Both the position numbers and the translations under genes were made by a program. A stretch of 64,000 nucleotides of DNA from Rahnella victoriana (GTDB lineage: Bacteria; Pseudomonadota; Gammaproteobacteria; Enterobacterales; Enterobacteriaceae), in assembly GCF_004330295.1 (NCBI RefSeq), contig NZ_SJOJ01000006.1, positions 62,001 to 126,000 on the forward strand, read 5' to 3'. Positions 47,850 through 58,611 of this stretch are shown one piece after another; position 1 is the first letter of the stretch, and every line of letters begins with the position of its first letter. A model generated the notes under the pieces. The model saw only the letters and a program-made list of their open reading frames with translations. It did no database searches and was not told where the DNA came from.

Positions 47850-48998
47850 ATGACACTCAATTTTGATTTATGGGTAGACCGCAGTCACAGTGATAGCGTT
47901 AAGTGGAATAAATACTCCCATCAGGATGTCATTCCACTTTGGGTAGCCGATACCGATTTCACGTCTCCGCCGCAGGTTATCAAAGAGTTACAGCAACGCG
48001 TCGCCGAAGGCGTCTTCGGGTATGGTTTTACTCCGCCGGAACTGACTGATTTAGTGGTCAGCCGCATGGCAGAACGGTATGACTGGGCGATCAGGCCCGA
48101 ATGGATCGTCTGGTTGCCGGGGCTGGTGTGCGGATTGAACGTCGCCGTGCGCGCTGTCGTTGCTGCGCATGACACCAGTCTGATGCCGATGCCTGTCTAT
48201 CCTCCTTTTATGCAGGCGGCGCAATCGGAAGGACGACAGTTTAAATCTGTTAATGTGAATGAGCAGCAACAGCGTTGGGTGGCCGATTTTGCAGCGGCTG
48301 AAAACCAGCTTGATGGCAGCGAAAAACTGCTGATGTTGTGCAACCCGTATAATCCGGGCGGAACGGTCTATCGCCGCGAGGAATTACTCGAACAGCACGC
48401 TTTCGCACAACGTCACGATCTGGTGGTGTGCTCGGATGAAATTCATTGTGACCTGATCCTCGAACCGGGCCTGAAGCACATTCCGTTTGCCGCCCTGAAT
48501 GCCGATGCCGAACAGCGTTCGATCACGCTGATGTCACCTTCAAAAACCTTCAACCTCGCCGGTCTGGGCGCCTCGATGGCGATTATCCCGAATGCGGAAT
48601 TACGCCGTAAATTTCTGGAAACCAGCAAAGGCATTGTGCCGCACGTCAACATTCTGGCCTATGTCGCCGCCACGGCCGCCTACCGCGACGGTGAAGCATG
48701 GCTTGTCGCGCAGCTTGAATACCTGCGCGGTAACCGCGAATTAGTCACCGCCAGAATCAACGCCATGCCGGGATTGCGCATGCTGGCACCGGAAGGCACT
48801 TATCTCGGCTGGATTGATGCCAGTGCGCTGCCGGTACAGGATCCTTACCGCTTCTTTGTTGAAGCCGGTGTCGGTTTCTCAGGCGGAGCGGATTTCGGCG
48901 CACCGGCCTTTGTACGTATCAATCTCGGCTGCCAGCGCGCATTACTGGAAAAAGCGCTGGATCGCATGGAAGCCGCGTTGCAGACATTGCAACGTTAG
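47850..48998 (+). CDS. MalY/PatB-type PLP-dependent C-S lyase
   Basis: 382 residues from ATG 47850 behind AGGAAAG. An aminotransferase class I/II fold: FDLWVDRSHSDSVKWNKYSH, SPSKTFNLAGLGASMAI with the PLP Lys, SDEIHCDLIL and VDASALPVQDPYRFF. MalY/PatB enzymes cleave cystathionine or cysteine conjugates. It overlaps the end of yecM by 4 bp (convergent). The standard E. coli block lacks this gene, so it is an insertion or lineage-specific arrangement. Confidence 0.9.
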   Translation: MTLNFDLWVDRSHSDSVKWNKYSHQDVIPLWVADTDFTSPPQVIKELQQRVAEGVFGYGFTPPELTDLVVSRMAERYDWAIRPEWIVWLPGLVCGLNVAVRAVVAAHDTSLMPMPVYPPFMQAAQSEGRQFKSVNVNEQQQRWVADFAAAENQLDGSEKLLMLCNPYNPGGTVYRREELLEQHAFAQRHDLVVCSDEIHCDLILEPGLKHIPFAALNADAEQRSITLMSPSKTFNLAGLGASMAIIPNAELRRKFLETSKGIVPHVNILAYVAATAAYRDGEAWLVAQLEYLRGNRELVTARINAMPGLRMLAPEGTYLGWIDASALPVQDPYRFFVEAGVGFSGGADFGAPAFVRINLGCQRALLEKALDRMEAALQTLQR

Positions 48999-49555
48999 CG
49001 GTCTTCCCTTTCACTGGCGACAATCGCACGCAGACTGTGCGGATGGAATTTGATGGTCACGGAGCCGTCGGTTATCGCCAGCGTCGGGTTCGGCAAACGT
49101 TCGTTTTCTCCTTTCGGCGCGCTTTGTTTCAGCTTAATACCGGGTGTCATCAGCGCTTCATCGGCAATCAGCGCCAGCGCCCGCGTAGATAATTCGTCTT
49201 CCGCGCCGGGCAGGACAATCTCAATATGCTCCCAGCCTTCGTGCGGATAACGCTTATCACCGGGATACGGCAATTCCACCAGATCGATACTCAGCGGGCC
49301 GACCTGCAAAGGCGCGTTAAGCGAAAACAGACAAATCGGCCGCCCGTTAATCAGGGTTTCATTCAGCAGGCTGCCGCATTGTTCCAGCCCCGCCCGCCAG
49401 CGGTCCGCCGTGGTGTTCTGATGGCAACGGACTGAAATATGATCCGCATGAAAATCGCCGAGATTGAGTTGCAATTTGGCGGCAAACGCCGTCAGCACAC
49501 CGACAAAACGCGGCAAATCTCCGGCTAAATCCTGTAACTCAGTCACCTGTTTCAT
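48995..49555 (-). CDS. yecM: YecM family protein (VOC-like)
   Basis: 186 residues. LQDLAGDLPRFVGVLTAFAA, FHADHISVRCHQNTTADRWR and WEHIEIVLPGAEDEL show the two His and Glu of a vicinal-oxygen-chelate metal-binding fold. Function unknown, thought to be a metalloprotein. Beside argS as in E. coli, but transcribed opposite to argS here. Confidence 0.93.
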   Translation of the reverse strand: MKQVTELQDLAGDLPRFVGVLTAFAAKLQLNLGDFHADHISVRCHQNTTADRWRAGLEQCGSLLNETLINGRPICLFSLNAPLQVGPLSIDLVELPYPGDKRYPHEGWEHIEIVLPGAEDELSTRALALIADEALMTPGIKLKQSAPKGENERLPNPTLAITDGSVTIKFHPHSLRAIVASEREDR

Positions 49556-49782
49556 GGCCGTTATCCTGTCTCATTTTAGTTTGCTTGTCTTCAGGGTCGG
49601 GTAATTTACACAGCCTTTCATCCGGTTGCCAGAGACATGCCGCAGAAACGCGTTTTCCTCACCTGCCTTCATGCGGCGATACTGACGCCGCGGGGCTAAT
49701 ATGATATAAACACGCATCATTTTAGGTTCGTCCGCATTGGGATGAACAGCAAACAACCACATTCCTAAATAAAGGTACTTCG

Positions 49783-51516
49783 GTGAATATTCAGTCACTT
49801 CTTTCAGATAAAGTCAGCCAGGCGCTGATCGCTGCAGGCGCTTCTGCCGACAGCGAAGCGCAAGTCCGTCAGTCCGCTAAAGCACAGTTTGGCGACTATC
49901 AGGCTAATGGTGTTATGTCCGTGGCGAAAAAACTCGGTATGCCACCACGACAACTGGCAGAGAAAGTGGTTGAACTGTTAGACCTGAACGGTATTGCTAA
50001 CAAAGTCGAAATCGCCGGACCGGGCTTTATCAATATCTTCCTGGACCCTGCTTTCGTGGGCGCACATGTTGACAACGCACTGAACGACGAAAAACTGGGC
50101 ATCACGCCGGTTGAACCGCAAACCATCGTCATCGACTACTCTGCGCCGAACGTGGCAAAAGAGATGCACGTCGGTCACATCCGTTCCACCATCATCGGTG
50201 ACGCGGCCGTGCGTACCAATGAACTGCTCGGTCATAAAGTGATCCGCGCTAACCATGTCGGTGACTGGGGCACACAGTTTGGGATGCTGATCGCCTATCT
50301 GGAAAAAGTGCAGAACGAAAACGCGGCGGACATGAACCTGTCTGACCTCGAAGAATTCTACCGTGCCGCCAAGAAAAACTATGACGAAGACGAGGCCTTC
50401 GCCGGGCGTGCACGTGGCTACGTGGTGAAGTTGCAGGGCGGCGACGAATATTGCCTGCAAATGTGGCGCAAACTGGTTGACGTCACCATGAAGCAGAATC
50501 AGCTGACCTATAACCGTCTGAACGTCACCCTGACCGAAGACGATGTGATGGGTGAAAGCCTGTATAACAGCATGCTGCCGGGCATCGTTGCCGATTTGCA
50601 AGCCAAAGGGCTGGCGGTCGACAGCGAAGGCGCGGTGGTTGTCTATCTTGATGAATACAAAAACAAAGAAGGCGACCCGATGGGCGTCATCATCCGTAAA
50701 AAAGATGGCGGCTACCTGTACACCACCACCGATATCGCCTGCGCGAAATATCGCTACGAAACACTGGGTGCGGATCGCGTTCTGTATTACATCGACTCCC
50801 GTCAGCATCAGCACCTGATGCAGGCGTGGACCATCGCCCGTAAAGCCGGTTACGTGCCAGATTCCGTGGCGCTCGAACACCATATGTTCGGCATGATGCT
50901 GGGCAAAGACGGCAAGCCGTTCAAAACCCGCTCTGGCGGCACGGTGAAACTGTCTGATCTGCTGGATGAAGCGATTGACCGCGCACGTAAGCTGATCACG
51001 GAAAAGAACCCGGAACTGAAAGACGCTGAAGAGCTGGAAAAACTGGTGAACGCGGTAGGTATCGGCGCAATCAAATACGCCGACCTGTCAAAAAGCCGGA
51101 CCACGGATTATATCTTCGACTGGGACAACATGCTGGCCTTCGAAGGTAACACCGCGCCTTATATGCAATATGCCTACACCCGCGTGGCCTCCATCTTCAA
51201 ACGCGCTGACATCGACGTGAACAGCCTGACCCAACCGGTCGTACTGAGCGAAGAACGCGAAGCCGCGCTGGCCACCCGCCTGTTGCAGTTCGAAGAAGTG
51301 CTGACTGTCGTCGCCCGCGAAGGCACGCCGCACACCATGTGCGCGTATCTGTACGACGTGGCCGGTCTGTTCTCCAGCTTCTACGAGCACTGCCCGATCC
51401 TGAACGCAGAAGACGAAACCAGCCGCAACAGCCGTCTGAAACTGGCACTGCTGACTCAGCGCACGCTGAAAACCGGTCTGGATACGCTGGGTATCGAAAC
51501 CGTAGAACGCATGTAA
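49783..51516 (+). CDS. argS: Arginyl-tRNA synthetase
   Basis: 577 residues, class I synthetase. Motifs: [13 protein letters not shown] (HIGH region, about 131-143), [11 protein letters not shown] before it, [11 protein letters not shown] and [20 protein letters not shown], which stands in place of KMSK as in E. coli ArgS. The C-terminal anticodon-binding domain ends GIETVERM. Essential. The TTG-like upstream leader is short; GTG at 49783 follows AAAGG. Confidence 0.97.
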   Translation: MNIQSLLSDKVSQALIAAGASADSEAQVRQSAKAQFGDYQANGVMSVAKKLGMPPRQLAEKVVELLDLNGIANKVEIAGPGFINIFLDPAFVGAHVDNALNDEKLGITPVEPQTIVIDYSAPNVAKEMHVGHIRSTIIGDAAVRTNELLGHKVIRANHVGDWGTQFGMLIAYLEKVQNENAADMNLSDLEEFYRAAKKNYDEDEAFAGRARGYVVKLQGGDEYCLQMWRKLVDVTMKQNQLTYNRLNVTLTEDDVMGESLYNSMLPGIVADLQAKGLAVDSEGAVVVYLDEYKNKEGDPMGVIIRKKDGGYLYTTTDIACAKYRYETLGADRVLYYIDSRQHQHLMQAWTIARKAGYVPDSVALEHHMFGMMLGKDGKPFKTRSGGTVKLSDLLDEAIDRARKLITEKNPELKDAEELEKLVNAVGIGAIKYADLSKSRTTDYIFDWDNMLAFEGNTAPYMQYAYTRVASIFKRADIDVNSLTQPVVLSEEREAALATRLLQFEEVLTVVAREGTPHTMCAYLYDVAGLFSSFYEHCPILNAEDETSRNSRLKLALLTQRTLKTGLDTLGIETVERM

Positions 51517-51540
51517 TTCGCGGTTTGTGGCATTAAGAAA

Positions 51541-51565
51541 GGGCGCTCAGGCGCCCTTTTGTGTT
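51541..51565. terminator. Terminator after argS
   Basis: GGGCGCTCAGGCGCCC followed by TTTTGTGTTT, between argS and convergent murJ. Confidence 0.85.
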
Positions 51566-51582
51566 TCTGAGATTCGGATGAA

Positions 51583-53118
51583 TCAATCTAACCGGCGGGC
51601 AAATTCCTTCACACGGAAACCCAGCAGGCCGAGCACGGCAAAGTAAGCCACCACACCTACGGCCACTACAGCCGCCAGACGCGCCAGACGATAGGCCATA
51701 CCGCCCACGTCCCAGGCTGGCATCACGTACATCATGCCAAGCAATGCTGCGGACATTGCTACCACGGCAACAATCAGCTTGATGAGGAAAATTCTCCAGC
51801 CCGGTTGTGGCTGGAAGATGTCCTGCTTACGCAGTTGCCAGTACAACAGGGACGCATTCAGACAGGCCGCCAGCCCAATCGACAGGGAAAGCCCGGCGTG
51901 TTTGAGTGGCCCGATAAAGGCGAGGTTCATCACCTGCGTCATCAGTAAGGTGATGATGGCAATTTTCACCGGCGTTTTGATGTCCTGACGCGAATAGAAG
52001 CCAGGTGCCAGCACTTTCACCACAATCAGCCCCATCAGCCCGACGGAATAAGCCACCAGCGCGCGCTGGGTCATCGAAGCATCAAAGGCACTGAATTTAC
52101 CGTACTGGAATAAGGCAACCGTCAGCGGTTTTGCCAGAATGCCCAGCGCCACAGAACTTGGCAGCGCCAGCAGGAAACACAGACGCAGCCCCCAGTCCAT
52201 CAGGCGGTTGTATTCGCCGTGATTACCGCTGGAGAAGCTGCGTGCCAGCGACGGCAGCAGGATGGTGCCCAGCGCCACGCCCAGCACGCCGGAAGGAAAC
52301 TCCATCAGGCGGTCAGCGTAATACATCCACGACACTGAGCCGGAGACCAGAAACGAGGCGAAAATCGTGTTGATGATCAGTGAAATCTGGCTGACGGACA
52401 CCCCTAAAATCGCCGGTCCCATCTGGCGCATCACACGCCATACACCGGCATCTTTCAGATTCAGACGCGGCAACACCAGCATGCCGATTTTCTTCAGATG
52501 CGGCAGTTGGTAACCCAGTTGCAGCAACCCACCGGCCACCACCGCCCAGGCCAGCGCCAGCACCGGGGGATGGAAATACGGTGCCGCGAACAACGCAAAA
52601 CCGATCATACTGACGTTGAGGAAGGTCGGTGCAAAAGCGGGTATCGAGAAACGGTTCCAGGTGTTAAGGATCGCCCCGACCAGCGAGGCCAGTGAAATCA
52701 GCAGGATATACGGAAAGGTGATGCGCAGCAGCGAGCTGGTCAGCGCAAATTTGTCCGGCGAATCGACAAAGCCCGGCGCGGTAATATAAATCACCCACGG
52801 CGCAGCGATCATACCCAGCACCGTGACTATCGCCAGAACCAGTGTCAGCAGCCCCGACACATAAGCAATAAAGGTGCGCGTGGCTTCCTCGCCCTGCTGC
52901 GTTTTGTACTCCGCCAGAATCGGCACGAAAGCCTGCGAGAATGCGCCTTCTGCAAAAATACGTCTCAGTAAATTGGGCAGTTTGAACGCCACAAAAAAGG
53001 CGTCGGTGACCATTCCGGCGCCAAACACACGAGCCACAATGGCATCGCGGGCAAAACCTAATACACGTGAGAACATCGTCATTGAACTGACGGCTGCCAA
53101 AGATTTAAGTAGATTCAT
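51583..53118 (-). CDS. murJ: Lipid II flippase MurJ
   Basis: 511 residues, MviN/MurJ family of the MOP superfamily with about 14 membrane helices. N-terminus [40 protein letters not shown] with conserved Arg/Asp, [18 protein letters not shown] (as [18 protein letters not shown]) and [19 protein letters not shown]. Flips lipid II across the inner membrane; essential. Downstream of mviM as in E. coli. Confidence 0.97.
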   Translation of the reverse strand: MNLLKSLAAVSSMTMFSRVLGFARDAIVARVFGAGMVTDAFFVAFKLPNLLRRIFAEGAFSQAFVPILAEYKTQQGEEATRTFIAYVSGLLTLVLAIVTVLGMIAAPWVIYITAPGFVDSPDKFALTSSLLRITFPYILLISLASLVGAILNTWNRFSIPAFAPTFLNVSMIGFALFAAPYFHPPVLALAWAVVAGGLLQLGYQLPHLKKIGMLVLPRLNLKDAGVWRVMRQMGPAILGVSVSQISLIINTIFASFLVSGSVSWMYYADRLMEFPSGVLGVALGTILLPSLARSFSSGNHGEYNRLMDWGLRLCFLLALPSSVALGILAKPLTVALFQYGKFSAFDASMTQRALVAYSVGLMGLIVVKVLAPGFYSRQDIKTPVKIAIITLLMTQVMNLAFIGPLKHAGLSLSIGLAACLNASLLYWQLRKQDIFQPQPGWRIFLIKLIVAVVAMSAALLGMMYVMPAWDVGGMAYRLARLAAVVAVGVVAYFAVLGLLGFRVKEFARRLD

Positions 53119-53309
53119 GTCACTTTTCTTGTTTACCGGTTTGCTTTTAATTCAGACAGTTAAACGACCACGCCTGCATCAGCAGGCGTGAAAGATGAAC
53201 CGGCATGGCTCAAAGATGCGCTTAGTCTACGCATCCGCCATGCAATAGCCACCGGCAGTTGTTTTATGTTGTTATAGATTGTTAACCGCACCATCCTGCG
53301 CGGTATTCC

Positions 53310-54224
53310 CTAGTCTGCCTGCAAGATTTTCTCGATCATTGCCTGCGCATAAATCGCCTGCTCACCGCTGGTTTCCGGCGCAGTGTGATTGCTCACACAA
53401 TCGACAAAGTGTTCAATGGCACCGACAAATCCACGTTGCGTCAGCGTACTTTGCCAGCCCGGTACCGGAAGTTGCGTCAGAATATCCTGCTGCTCTTCGC
53501 GCCAGATTTGCATGTTGTCCAGCTGATACACCGCGCCCTCAGTCACCGCCTGAACACTCTCGCGGAAAGTGCCCGCACGGCGATGCATCGATGTGGTGAC
53601 CAGCGTTTCGCCGCACAGGAAATGATGTTCACCGTAGAGCATCTGATTCGCTTCGTTAATCTGAATCAGGCCGCTTTCCAGACTGGCATTGCCGCCCGCC
53701 AGCCACAGCGCGGTATCGACGACGTGCAGATAATCATCCAGCAAGGTGAAGCGCAGATCGTGTGGGCCGACGCTGTCCGTACGGTGCTTATCCATGCGCA
53801 CCGACGCAGGATTTTGCATCTGGTCCTTAAGCTTGCGGTACAACGGCGCAAAGCGGCGGTTGAAACCGACCATCAGCGTTTTACCCGCTTTATGCGCCTG
53901 TTCAACCAACTGTTCAGCCTGATCAAGTTCTGCAGCCAGCGGTTTATCAACATACACATGCACGCCCTGCGCCAGCAATTGTCCGACCACTTCAAAATGG
54001 CTGGCGGTGCTGCTGTGCACAAAAACGGCGTCACACTGCCCTGCCAGCTCGTCCATCCGCGAATAATTCGCCATCCGGTAACTGTCGCAGACCGCCTGCG
54101 CTTTCTGCTGATTAGGGGAAAAACCGCCCACCAGCGTCCAGTTTTGTGCATGACTGAGTACCGGCAGATACGCCTTTTGCGCGATACCGCCCAGCCCGAT
54201 AACACCAATACGCAATTTACTCAC
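53310..54224 (-). CDS. mviM: MviM oxidoreductase-like protein
   Basis: 304 residues, Gfo/Idh/MocA family. N-terminal nucleotide-binding motif IGVIGLGGIAQKAYLPVL, then ADAVFVHSS-like segment QCDAVFVHSSTASHFEVV and VDKPLAAELDQAEQLVEQA (K of the catalytic set). The substrate is unknown; the gene always lies beside murJ in enterobacteria. Preceded by yceH in the same direction. Confidence 0.94.
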   Translation of the reverse strand: MSKLRIGVIGLGGIAQKAYLPVLSHAQNWTLVGGFSPNQQKAQAVCDSYRMANYSRMDELAGQCDAVFVHSSTASHFEVVGQLLAQGVHVYVDKPLAAELDQAEQLVEQAHKAGKTLMVGFNRRFAPLYRKLKDQMQNPASVRMDKHRTDSVGPHDLRFTLLDDYLHVVDTALWLAGGNASLESGLIQINEANQMLYGEHHFLCGETLVTTSMHRRAGTFRESVQAVTEGAVYQLDNMQIWREEQQDILTQLPVPGWQSTLTQRGFVGAIEHFVDCVSNHTAPETSGEQAIYAQAMIEKILQAD

Positions 54225-54238
54225 ACTCTCTGCTCCTG

Positions 54239-54892
54239 TTAATCGGCCAGATGCTGCAACAAATTTTCCAGACGCTGCTTCAGTTCCGCGACTTCCGCCT
54301 CCAGCGTTTCTACCCGTGCCGCCAGACCGGCGCTCTCCGGCGCGGCGCTGAACGCAGGTTCGTCGGCGGCGCTGACCGCGTCACTGACTTCGCCGCTGAA
54401 CAGATGCATAAACCGGCTTTCACGTTTGCCCGGTTCGCGGGCCAGACGCACGCAAAACGGGCCGTCCTCGCGGTTCGCAAGTTCGGTCAACGTCTGTTCG
54501 ACTTCGCCGACATCGGAAAAATCATGCAGGCGGTTGGTGCGGGTGCGCAGCTCGCCCGGCGTCTGTGCGCCGCGCAGCAACAGTGTGGTCACCACCGCCA
54601 CTTCCTGCGGGGAAAATTTGAGATTGCCGAATTCAGAGTTACAAAAACGATGCTCGTACTTCATGGTGCGCGAGCCGCTGAGGGTGCGGATAATGTGTTT
54701 ACGCAGCAGGAGATCCAGCGTTTGCTGAACGTCACTTTCGCTCAGTTCCATGACCGGTTCGCGGTTGGTTTTCTGATTGCAGGCCGTGGTCAGGCCGTTG
54801 AGGGTCATCGGATATTGTTCTGGCGTGGTGAGCTGTTTTTCCAGCATACAGCCCACGACACGGGCTTCCCGGGCGCTGAGTTCATGTTTCAT
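54239..54892 (-). CDS. yceH: YceH family protein (DUF480)
   Basis: 217 residues, two winged-helix domains: [60 protein letters not shown]. The C-terminus is a coiled coil ([20 protein letters not shown]). No biochemical role known. Part of the rimJ-yceH-mviM-murJ group. Confidence 0.94.
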   Translation of the reverse strand: MKHELSAREARVVGCMLEKQLTTPEQYPMTLNGLTTACNQKTNREPVMELSESDVQQTLDLLLRKHIIRTLSGSRTMKYEHRFCNSEFGNLKFSPQEVAVVTTLLLRGAQTPGELRTRTNRLHDFSDVGEVEQTLTELANREDGPFCVRLAREPGKRESRFMHLFSGEVSDAVSAADEPAFSAAPESAGLAARVETLEAEVAELKQRLENLLQHLAD

Positions 54893-54902
54893 CTTGCTCT
54901 CC

Positions 54903-55490
54903 TTATCGGGACGGGGGTGTCCATTCTTGCCAGGTGAGTGCCGTCAGCACGTGGTCCTGCCATTTGCCGTCGATCAGCAGGTAATCTTTCGCGTAACCCT
55001 CACGTTCAAATCCGAGGCGTTCGAGAAGCTGACCGCTGCGTTTATTGTGTGGCATGTAATTGGCCATAATGCGGTGCATTTTCTGCTGACGTTGCATATA
55101 GCGGATAAGGGTTTGCAACGCTTCCTGCATCAGCCCTTTGCCCTGCCATTCCTGACCCAGCGAATAGCCGAGGAAACAGGCATGGAAGGAACCGCGCAGC
55201 ACATTACTGAAATTCGCCACGCCCATCACACGATTTTCGTCCGGATCGAGCAGGATAAAATAATAAGCACTGCCCTGTTTTTGCATCTCGGTGATTAACC
55301 CCAGACGCGCCTGCCAGCCGGAAGGATAACAATGACTTTCATCCCTGACCGGTTCCCAGGGTTTCAGAAACGCCCGGTTCTCAGCGTAGTATTCAGCCAG
55401 CCGGTGCGCATCGCGGTCATGAACCAGGCGCAGGACCATCCGGTCAGTGGTAAGCCGCACCTTTGGCACGGCAGATTTGTAGCCAAACAT
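54903..55490 (-). CDS. rimJ: Ribosomal protein S5 alanine N-acetyltransferase RimJ
   Basis: 195 residues from ATG 55490 ([20 protein letters not shown]), chosen because the E. coli protein starts there; an upstream start would add five residues. GNAT domain: [40 protein letters not shown] (acetyl-CoA binding) and [20 protein letters not shown]. Acetylates the N-terminal Ala of S5. Confidence 0.95.
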   Translation of the reverse strand: MFGYKSAVPKVRLTTDRMVLRLVHDRDAHRLAEYYAENRAFLKPWEPVRDESHCYPSGWQARLGLITEMQKQGSAYYFILLDPDENRVMGVANFSNVLRGSFHACFLGYSLGQEWQGKGLMQEALQTLIRYMQRQQKMHRIMANYMPHNKRSGQLLERLGFEREGYAKDYLLIDGKWQDHVLTALTWQEWTPPSR

Positions 55491-55702
55491 CCCTTCCCTC
55501 CACATCCCGCATGGGTCGATAAATAGAATTTATAGGAAACGACAGATCACCGCTAATTCTGCCAGTCAGAACGCGGCTTGACGATAAAAAAATATTATCA
55601 ATAGCGCCCTATCTAATTGCCCGATTCCGGTTCAGACTGGATGCGTCTTTTCTCCTTTCTGTATCTGCCGGACAGGATACAAATAATCGCTCATGGTGAA
55701 GC

Positions 55703-56908
55703 ATGTCTCTGGTATCACAAGCTCGGAGCTTGGGTAAGTATTTTCTGTTATTAGACAACGCGCTGGTTATTTTAGGCTTTTTCGTGGTTTTTCCGTTGAT
55801 CTCGATCCGATTTGTCGATCAGCTTGGCTGGGCCGCCATGGCCGTCGGTCTGGCACTGGGCGTACGTCAACTGACACAACAGGGATTAGGCATTTTTGGC
55901 GGCGCGATTGCCGACCGCTTTGGTGCAAAACCGATGATCATCACCGGCATGTTATTGCGTGCCGCCGGATTTGCCACCATGGCGATGGCCGACCAGCCGT
56001 GGATCCTTGTTTGCTCCTGTATTCTCTCCGGCCTTGGCGGCACCTTGTTTGATCCGCCGCGAACCGCGCTGGTCATCAAACTCACCCGTCCGCACGAGCG
56101 CAGCCGTTTCTTCTCCCTGATGATGATGCAGGACAGCGCGGGTGCCGTCATTGGCGCCCTGATCGGCAGCTGGCTGTTGCAGTACGATTTTCATTATGTC
56201 TGCTGGGCGGGTGCCGCTATTTTCTGTCTGGCAGCAGCCTGCAATGCCTGGCTGTTACCCGCTTACCGTATTTCCACCCTGCGTACGCCGATGCGCGAAG
56301 GCATGATGCGCGTGTTACGCGACCGTCGTTTTCTGGCTTATGTGCTGACGCTGACCGGCTATTACATGCTGACCGTGCAGGTGATGCTGATGCTGCCGAT
56401 CGCGGTCAATGATGTTGCAGGAAGTCCGGCGGCGGTGAAATGGATGTATGCCGTCGAAGCCGTATTGTCACTGACGCTGCTGTATCCGATTGCCCGCTGG
56501 AGCGAAAAACGTTTCCGTCTCGAACAGCGTCTGATGTTCGGTCTGCTGATCATGACACTCAGCCTGCTGCCGGTCGGGCTGGTCACCTCTATCAATCCGT
56601 TATTGCTGCTGATTGGCTTCTTCTATATCGGCTCCATCATTGCCGAACCGGCGCGTGAAACCCTCAGCGCATCACTGGCCGATGCCCGCGCGCGCGGCAG
56701 CTACATGGGCTTCAGCCGTCTCGGTCTGGCGCTTGGCGGCGTTATCGGTTACACCGGCGGCGGCTGGATGTACGACACCGGCCGCGCCCTGGATCTGCCT
56801 GAACTGCCGTGGTTTTTACTCGGCGTCGTGGGCTTCATTACCCTCACCGGTTTGTACTGGCAGTTCAACCTGCGCCGCATCGAACCGGCCATGCTCAGCG
56901 GTGGCTGA
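55703..56908 (+). CDS. mdtH: Multidrug efflux MFS transporter MdtH
   Basis: 401 residues, 12 predicted membrane helices, matching E. coli MdtH (402): [40 protein letters not shown] with the conserved D-R-F-G loop between helices 2 and 3, [20 protein letters not shown] and [19 protein letters not shown]. Divergent from rimJ, as in E. coli. Substrates include quinolones in E. coli. Confidence 0.96.
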   Translation: MSLVSQARSLGKYFLLLDNALVILGFFVVFPLISIRFVDQLGWAAMAVGLALGVRQLTQQGLGIFGGAIADRFGAKPMIITGMLLRAAGFATMAMADQPWILVCSCILSGLGGTLFDPPRTALVIKLTRPHERSRFFSLMMMQDSAGAVIGALIGSWLLQYDFHYVCWAGAAIFCLAAACNAWLLPAYRISTLRTPMREGMMRVLRDRRFLAYVLTLTGYYMLTVQVMLMLPIAVNDVAGSPAAVKWMYAVEAVLSLTLLYPIARWSEKRFRLEQRLMFGLLIMTLSLLPVGLVTSINPLLLLIGFFYIGSIIAEPARETLSASLADARARGSYMGFSRLGLALGGVIGYTGGGWMYDTGRALDLPELPWFLLGVVGFITLTGLYWQFNLRRIEPAMLSGG

Positions 56909-56924
56909 TCTTTTACTCATTTTT

Positions 56925-57095
56925 TAATACCCAAAATGATTGGCGTTGTAACAAGGCGGCAAGCGGGTGAATCCCGATGAGCTGACAAAGGTCAGTGATT
57001 CGGGTAAACGAGCGTAGCCAACACAGTGACAGCGACAAGTCATGACGGGTAGGTTTGATCTCACCCGCATCTATACCCATACTGAATCATAGCGT
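56925..57095. repeat. Intergenic palindromic repeat element (MITE-like)
   Basis: About 170 bp between mdtH and grxB with TACCCAAAATGATTGGCGTT at one end and CGGGTAGG...ATACCC at the other, and internal GATTCGGGT / GGTGAATCCCG inverted segments. It resembles intergenic palindromic elements I recall from Yersinia, Serratia and relatives (containing GTGAATCCCGATGAGCT...GTGATTCGGGT). The family name was not checked. Confidence 0.6.
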
Positions 57096-57174
57096 TAGAT
57101 AAAATCCGAACCTACATCCGGCAGTTTTCATGCACCCTACAGGTCAGCGCCGGCGATAACAGGAGCTAAAAACG

Positions 57175-57822
57175 ATGAGACTTTACGTTTACGAACATTG
57201 CCCATTCTGCGTGAAAGCACGCATGATTTTCGGTTTGAAAAATATCCCGGTTGAGATCAAGGTGCTGCTCAACGACGATGAAAAAACGCCCGTTTCGATG
57301 GTGGGTAAAAAGATGGTGCCGATCCTGCAAAAAGAGGATGGCGGCTTCATGCCAGAGAGCATGGACATCGTGCATTACATCGACAAAAGCGACGGTAAGC
57401 CGCTGCTGACCGGCCCGCTGAATGCCCAGGTGGCCGCATGGTTACGTCAGGTTTCTGAATACACCGGTCGCCTGCTGTTGCCGCGTTTTGCTACCGCGCC
57501 GCTGGAAGAGTTCTCCACGCCGGAAGCCCGTAAATACTTCTCCGATAAAAAACAGGCCGCCAGTGGCAGCTTCGCGGAACACCTGCAACATTCCGAAGGT
57601 CTGGTGAAGAAAATCAGTCAGGATTTGCGCGCACTCGACAAGCTGATCGTCGAGCCAAATGCGGTGAATGGCGAACTTTCTGAGGATGATATTAACCTGT
57701 GGCCGCTGCTGCGTTCACTGTCGATTGTTCAGGGTATCGACTGGCCTTCACGTGTTCAGGCTTATCGCGACAACATGGCGAAACAAACCCAGGTTAATTT
57801 ACTGACCCGCCTGGCAAGTTAA
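57175..57822 (+). CDS. grxB: Glutaredoxin 2
   Basis: 215 residues. MRLYVYEHCPFCVKARMIFG carries the CPFC active site; LLNDDEKTPVSMVGKKMVPI and GFMPESMDIVHYID follow, then a GST-like helical domain. Reduces disulfides with glutathione. Lies between mdtH and yceB as in E. coli. Confidence 0.96.
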   Translation: MRLYVYEHCPFCVKARMIFGLKNIPVEIKVLLNDDEKTPVSMVGKKMVPILQKEDGGFMPESMDIVHYIDKSDGKPLLTGPLNAQVAAWLRQVSEYTGRLLLPRFATAPLEEFSTPEARKYFSDKKQAASGSFAEHLQHSEGLVKKISQDLRALDKLIVEPNAVNGELSEDDINLWPLLRSLSIVQGIDWPSRVQAYRDNMAKQTQVNLLTRLAS

Positions 57823-57973
57823 GCCCGTCAATCCTATCTGCCGGAAGTGCGCTTCCGGCAATTTCCCCTTTTCTTCCCTCCCTTCAGCACTTAGGCTAAT
57901 CAGCGTTGTCTGATTGGAGCAATGCCGCTTTGCGGTCATGCTGACAAAATAGTTTTTACGTAATGAGGGAAGA

Positions 57974-58537
57974 ATGACAAAGCGATTTTTAGGTGCCGCC
58001 GTACTGATGTGTGCCAGCCTGCTGGCAGGCTGTAACCAGCTGACGCAGTACACCATCAGCGAACAGCAGGTGAATGATTATCTGCAAAAGAACAACAACT
58101 TCGAAAAACAGTTGGGTGTTCCGGGACTGGTGGATGCAAAACTGGTACTGACCAATCTCAGCAGCCAGATTGGCCGCGCTGAGCCGGGCATCGTGACGCT
58201 GACTGGCGACGCTCATGTCGATATTTCCTCCCTGTTCGGCCCGCAGAAAGCCGATATGCACCTGACCCTGAAAGCGCATCCGACCTATGACCGTGAAAAA
58301 GGCGCCATTTTCCTGCGGGATATGCAGGTATCTGATTACACCATCAAACCTGAGAAAATGGATAACGTGATGAAAGGCCTGATGCCTTATCTGAACAACT
58401 CGCTGAACACCTATTTCAACCAGCGCCCGGCGTATGTGCTTAATGGCGATCGCAGCAAAGGCGAAGCGATGGCGAAAAAACTGGCGAAAGGGATAGAAGT
58501 GAAACCGGGACAGCTGGTGATCCCGTTCACTGACTGA
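57974..58537 (+). CDS. yceB: Lipoprotein YceB (DUF1439)
   Basis: 187 residues. Signal peptide MTKRFLGAAVLMCASLLAGC with lipobox LLAGC, then the DUF1439 domain (YTISEQQVNDYLQKNNNFEK; LVDAKLVLTNLSSQIGRAEP; GDAHVDISSLFGPQKADMHL). Outer-membrane lipoprotein with a lipid-binding-like fold; role unclear. Followed by a strong terminator. Confidence 0.94.
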   Translation: MTKRFLGAAVLMCASLLAGCNQLTQYTISEQQVNDYLQKNNNFEKQLGVPGLVDAKLVLTNLSSQIGRAEPGIVTLTGDAHVDISSLFGPQKADMHLTLKAHPTYDREKGAIFLRDMQVSDYTIKPEKMDNVMKGLMPYLNNSLNTYFNQRPAYVLNGDRSKGEAMAKKLAKGIEVKPGQLVIPFTD

Positions 58538-58555
58538 CCGGCAAAACCTTGCCAT

Positions 58556-58597
58556 GAAAAAGCCCGGCGTGATCACTCACCGCCGGGCTTTTTTTAT
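58556..58597. terminator. Bidirectional terminator between yceB and ycdY
   Basis: AGCCCGGCG and CGCCGGGCT form the stem, with A-run and T-run on both sides. Serves convergent yceB and ycdY. Confidence 0.85.
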
Positions 58598-58611
58598 GTC
58601 AGTCGTCAGGA

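Noticed and set aside
49978-50883. 301-residue open frame on the minus strand within argS
   Set aside because: Fully antisense to a conserved synthetase; composition (His/Val-rich) is that of a shadow and there is no plausible start site.
53385-54242. 285-residue plus-strand frame opposite mviM
   Set aside because: Shadow of a conserved gene; no recognisable motif.
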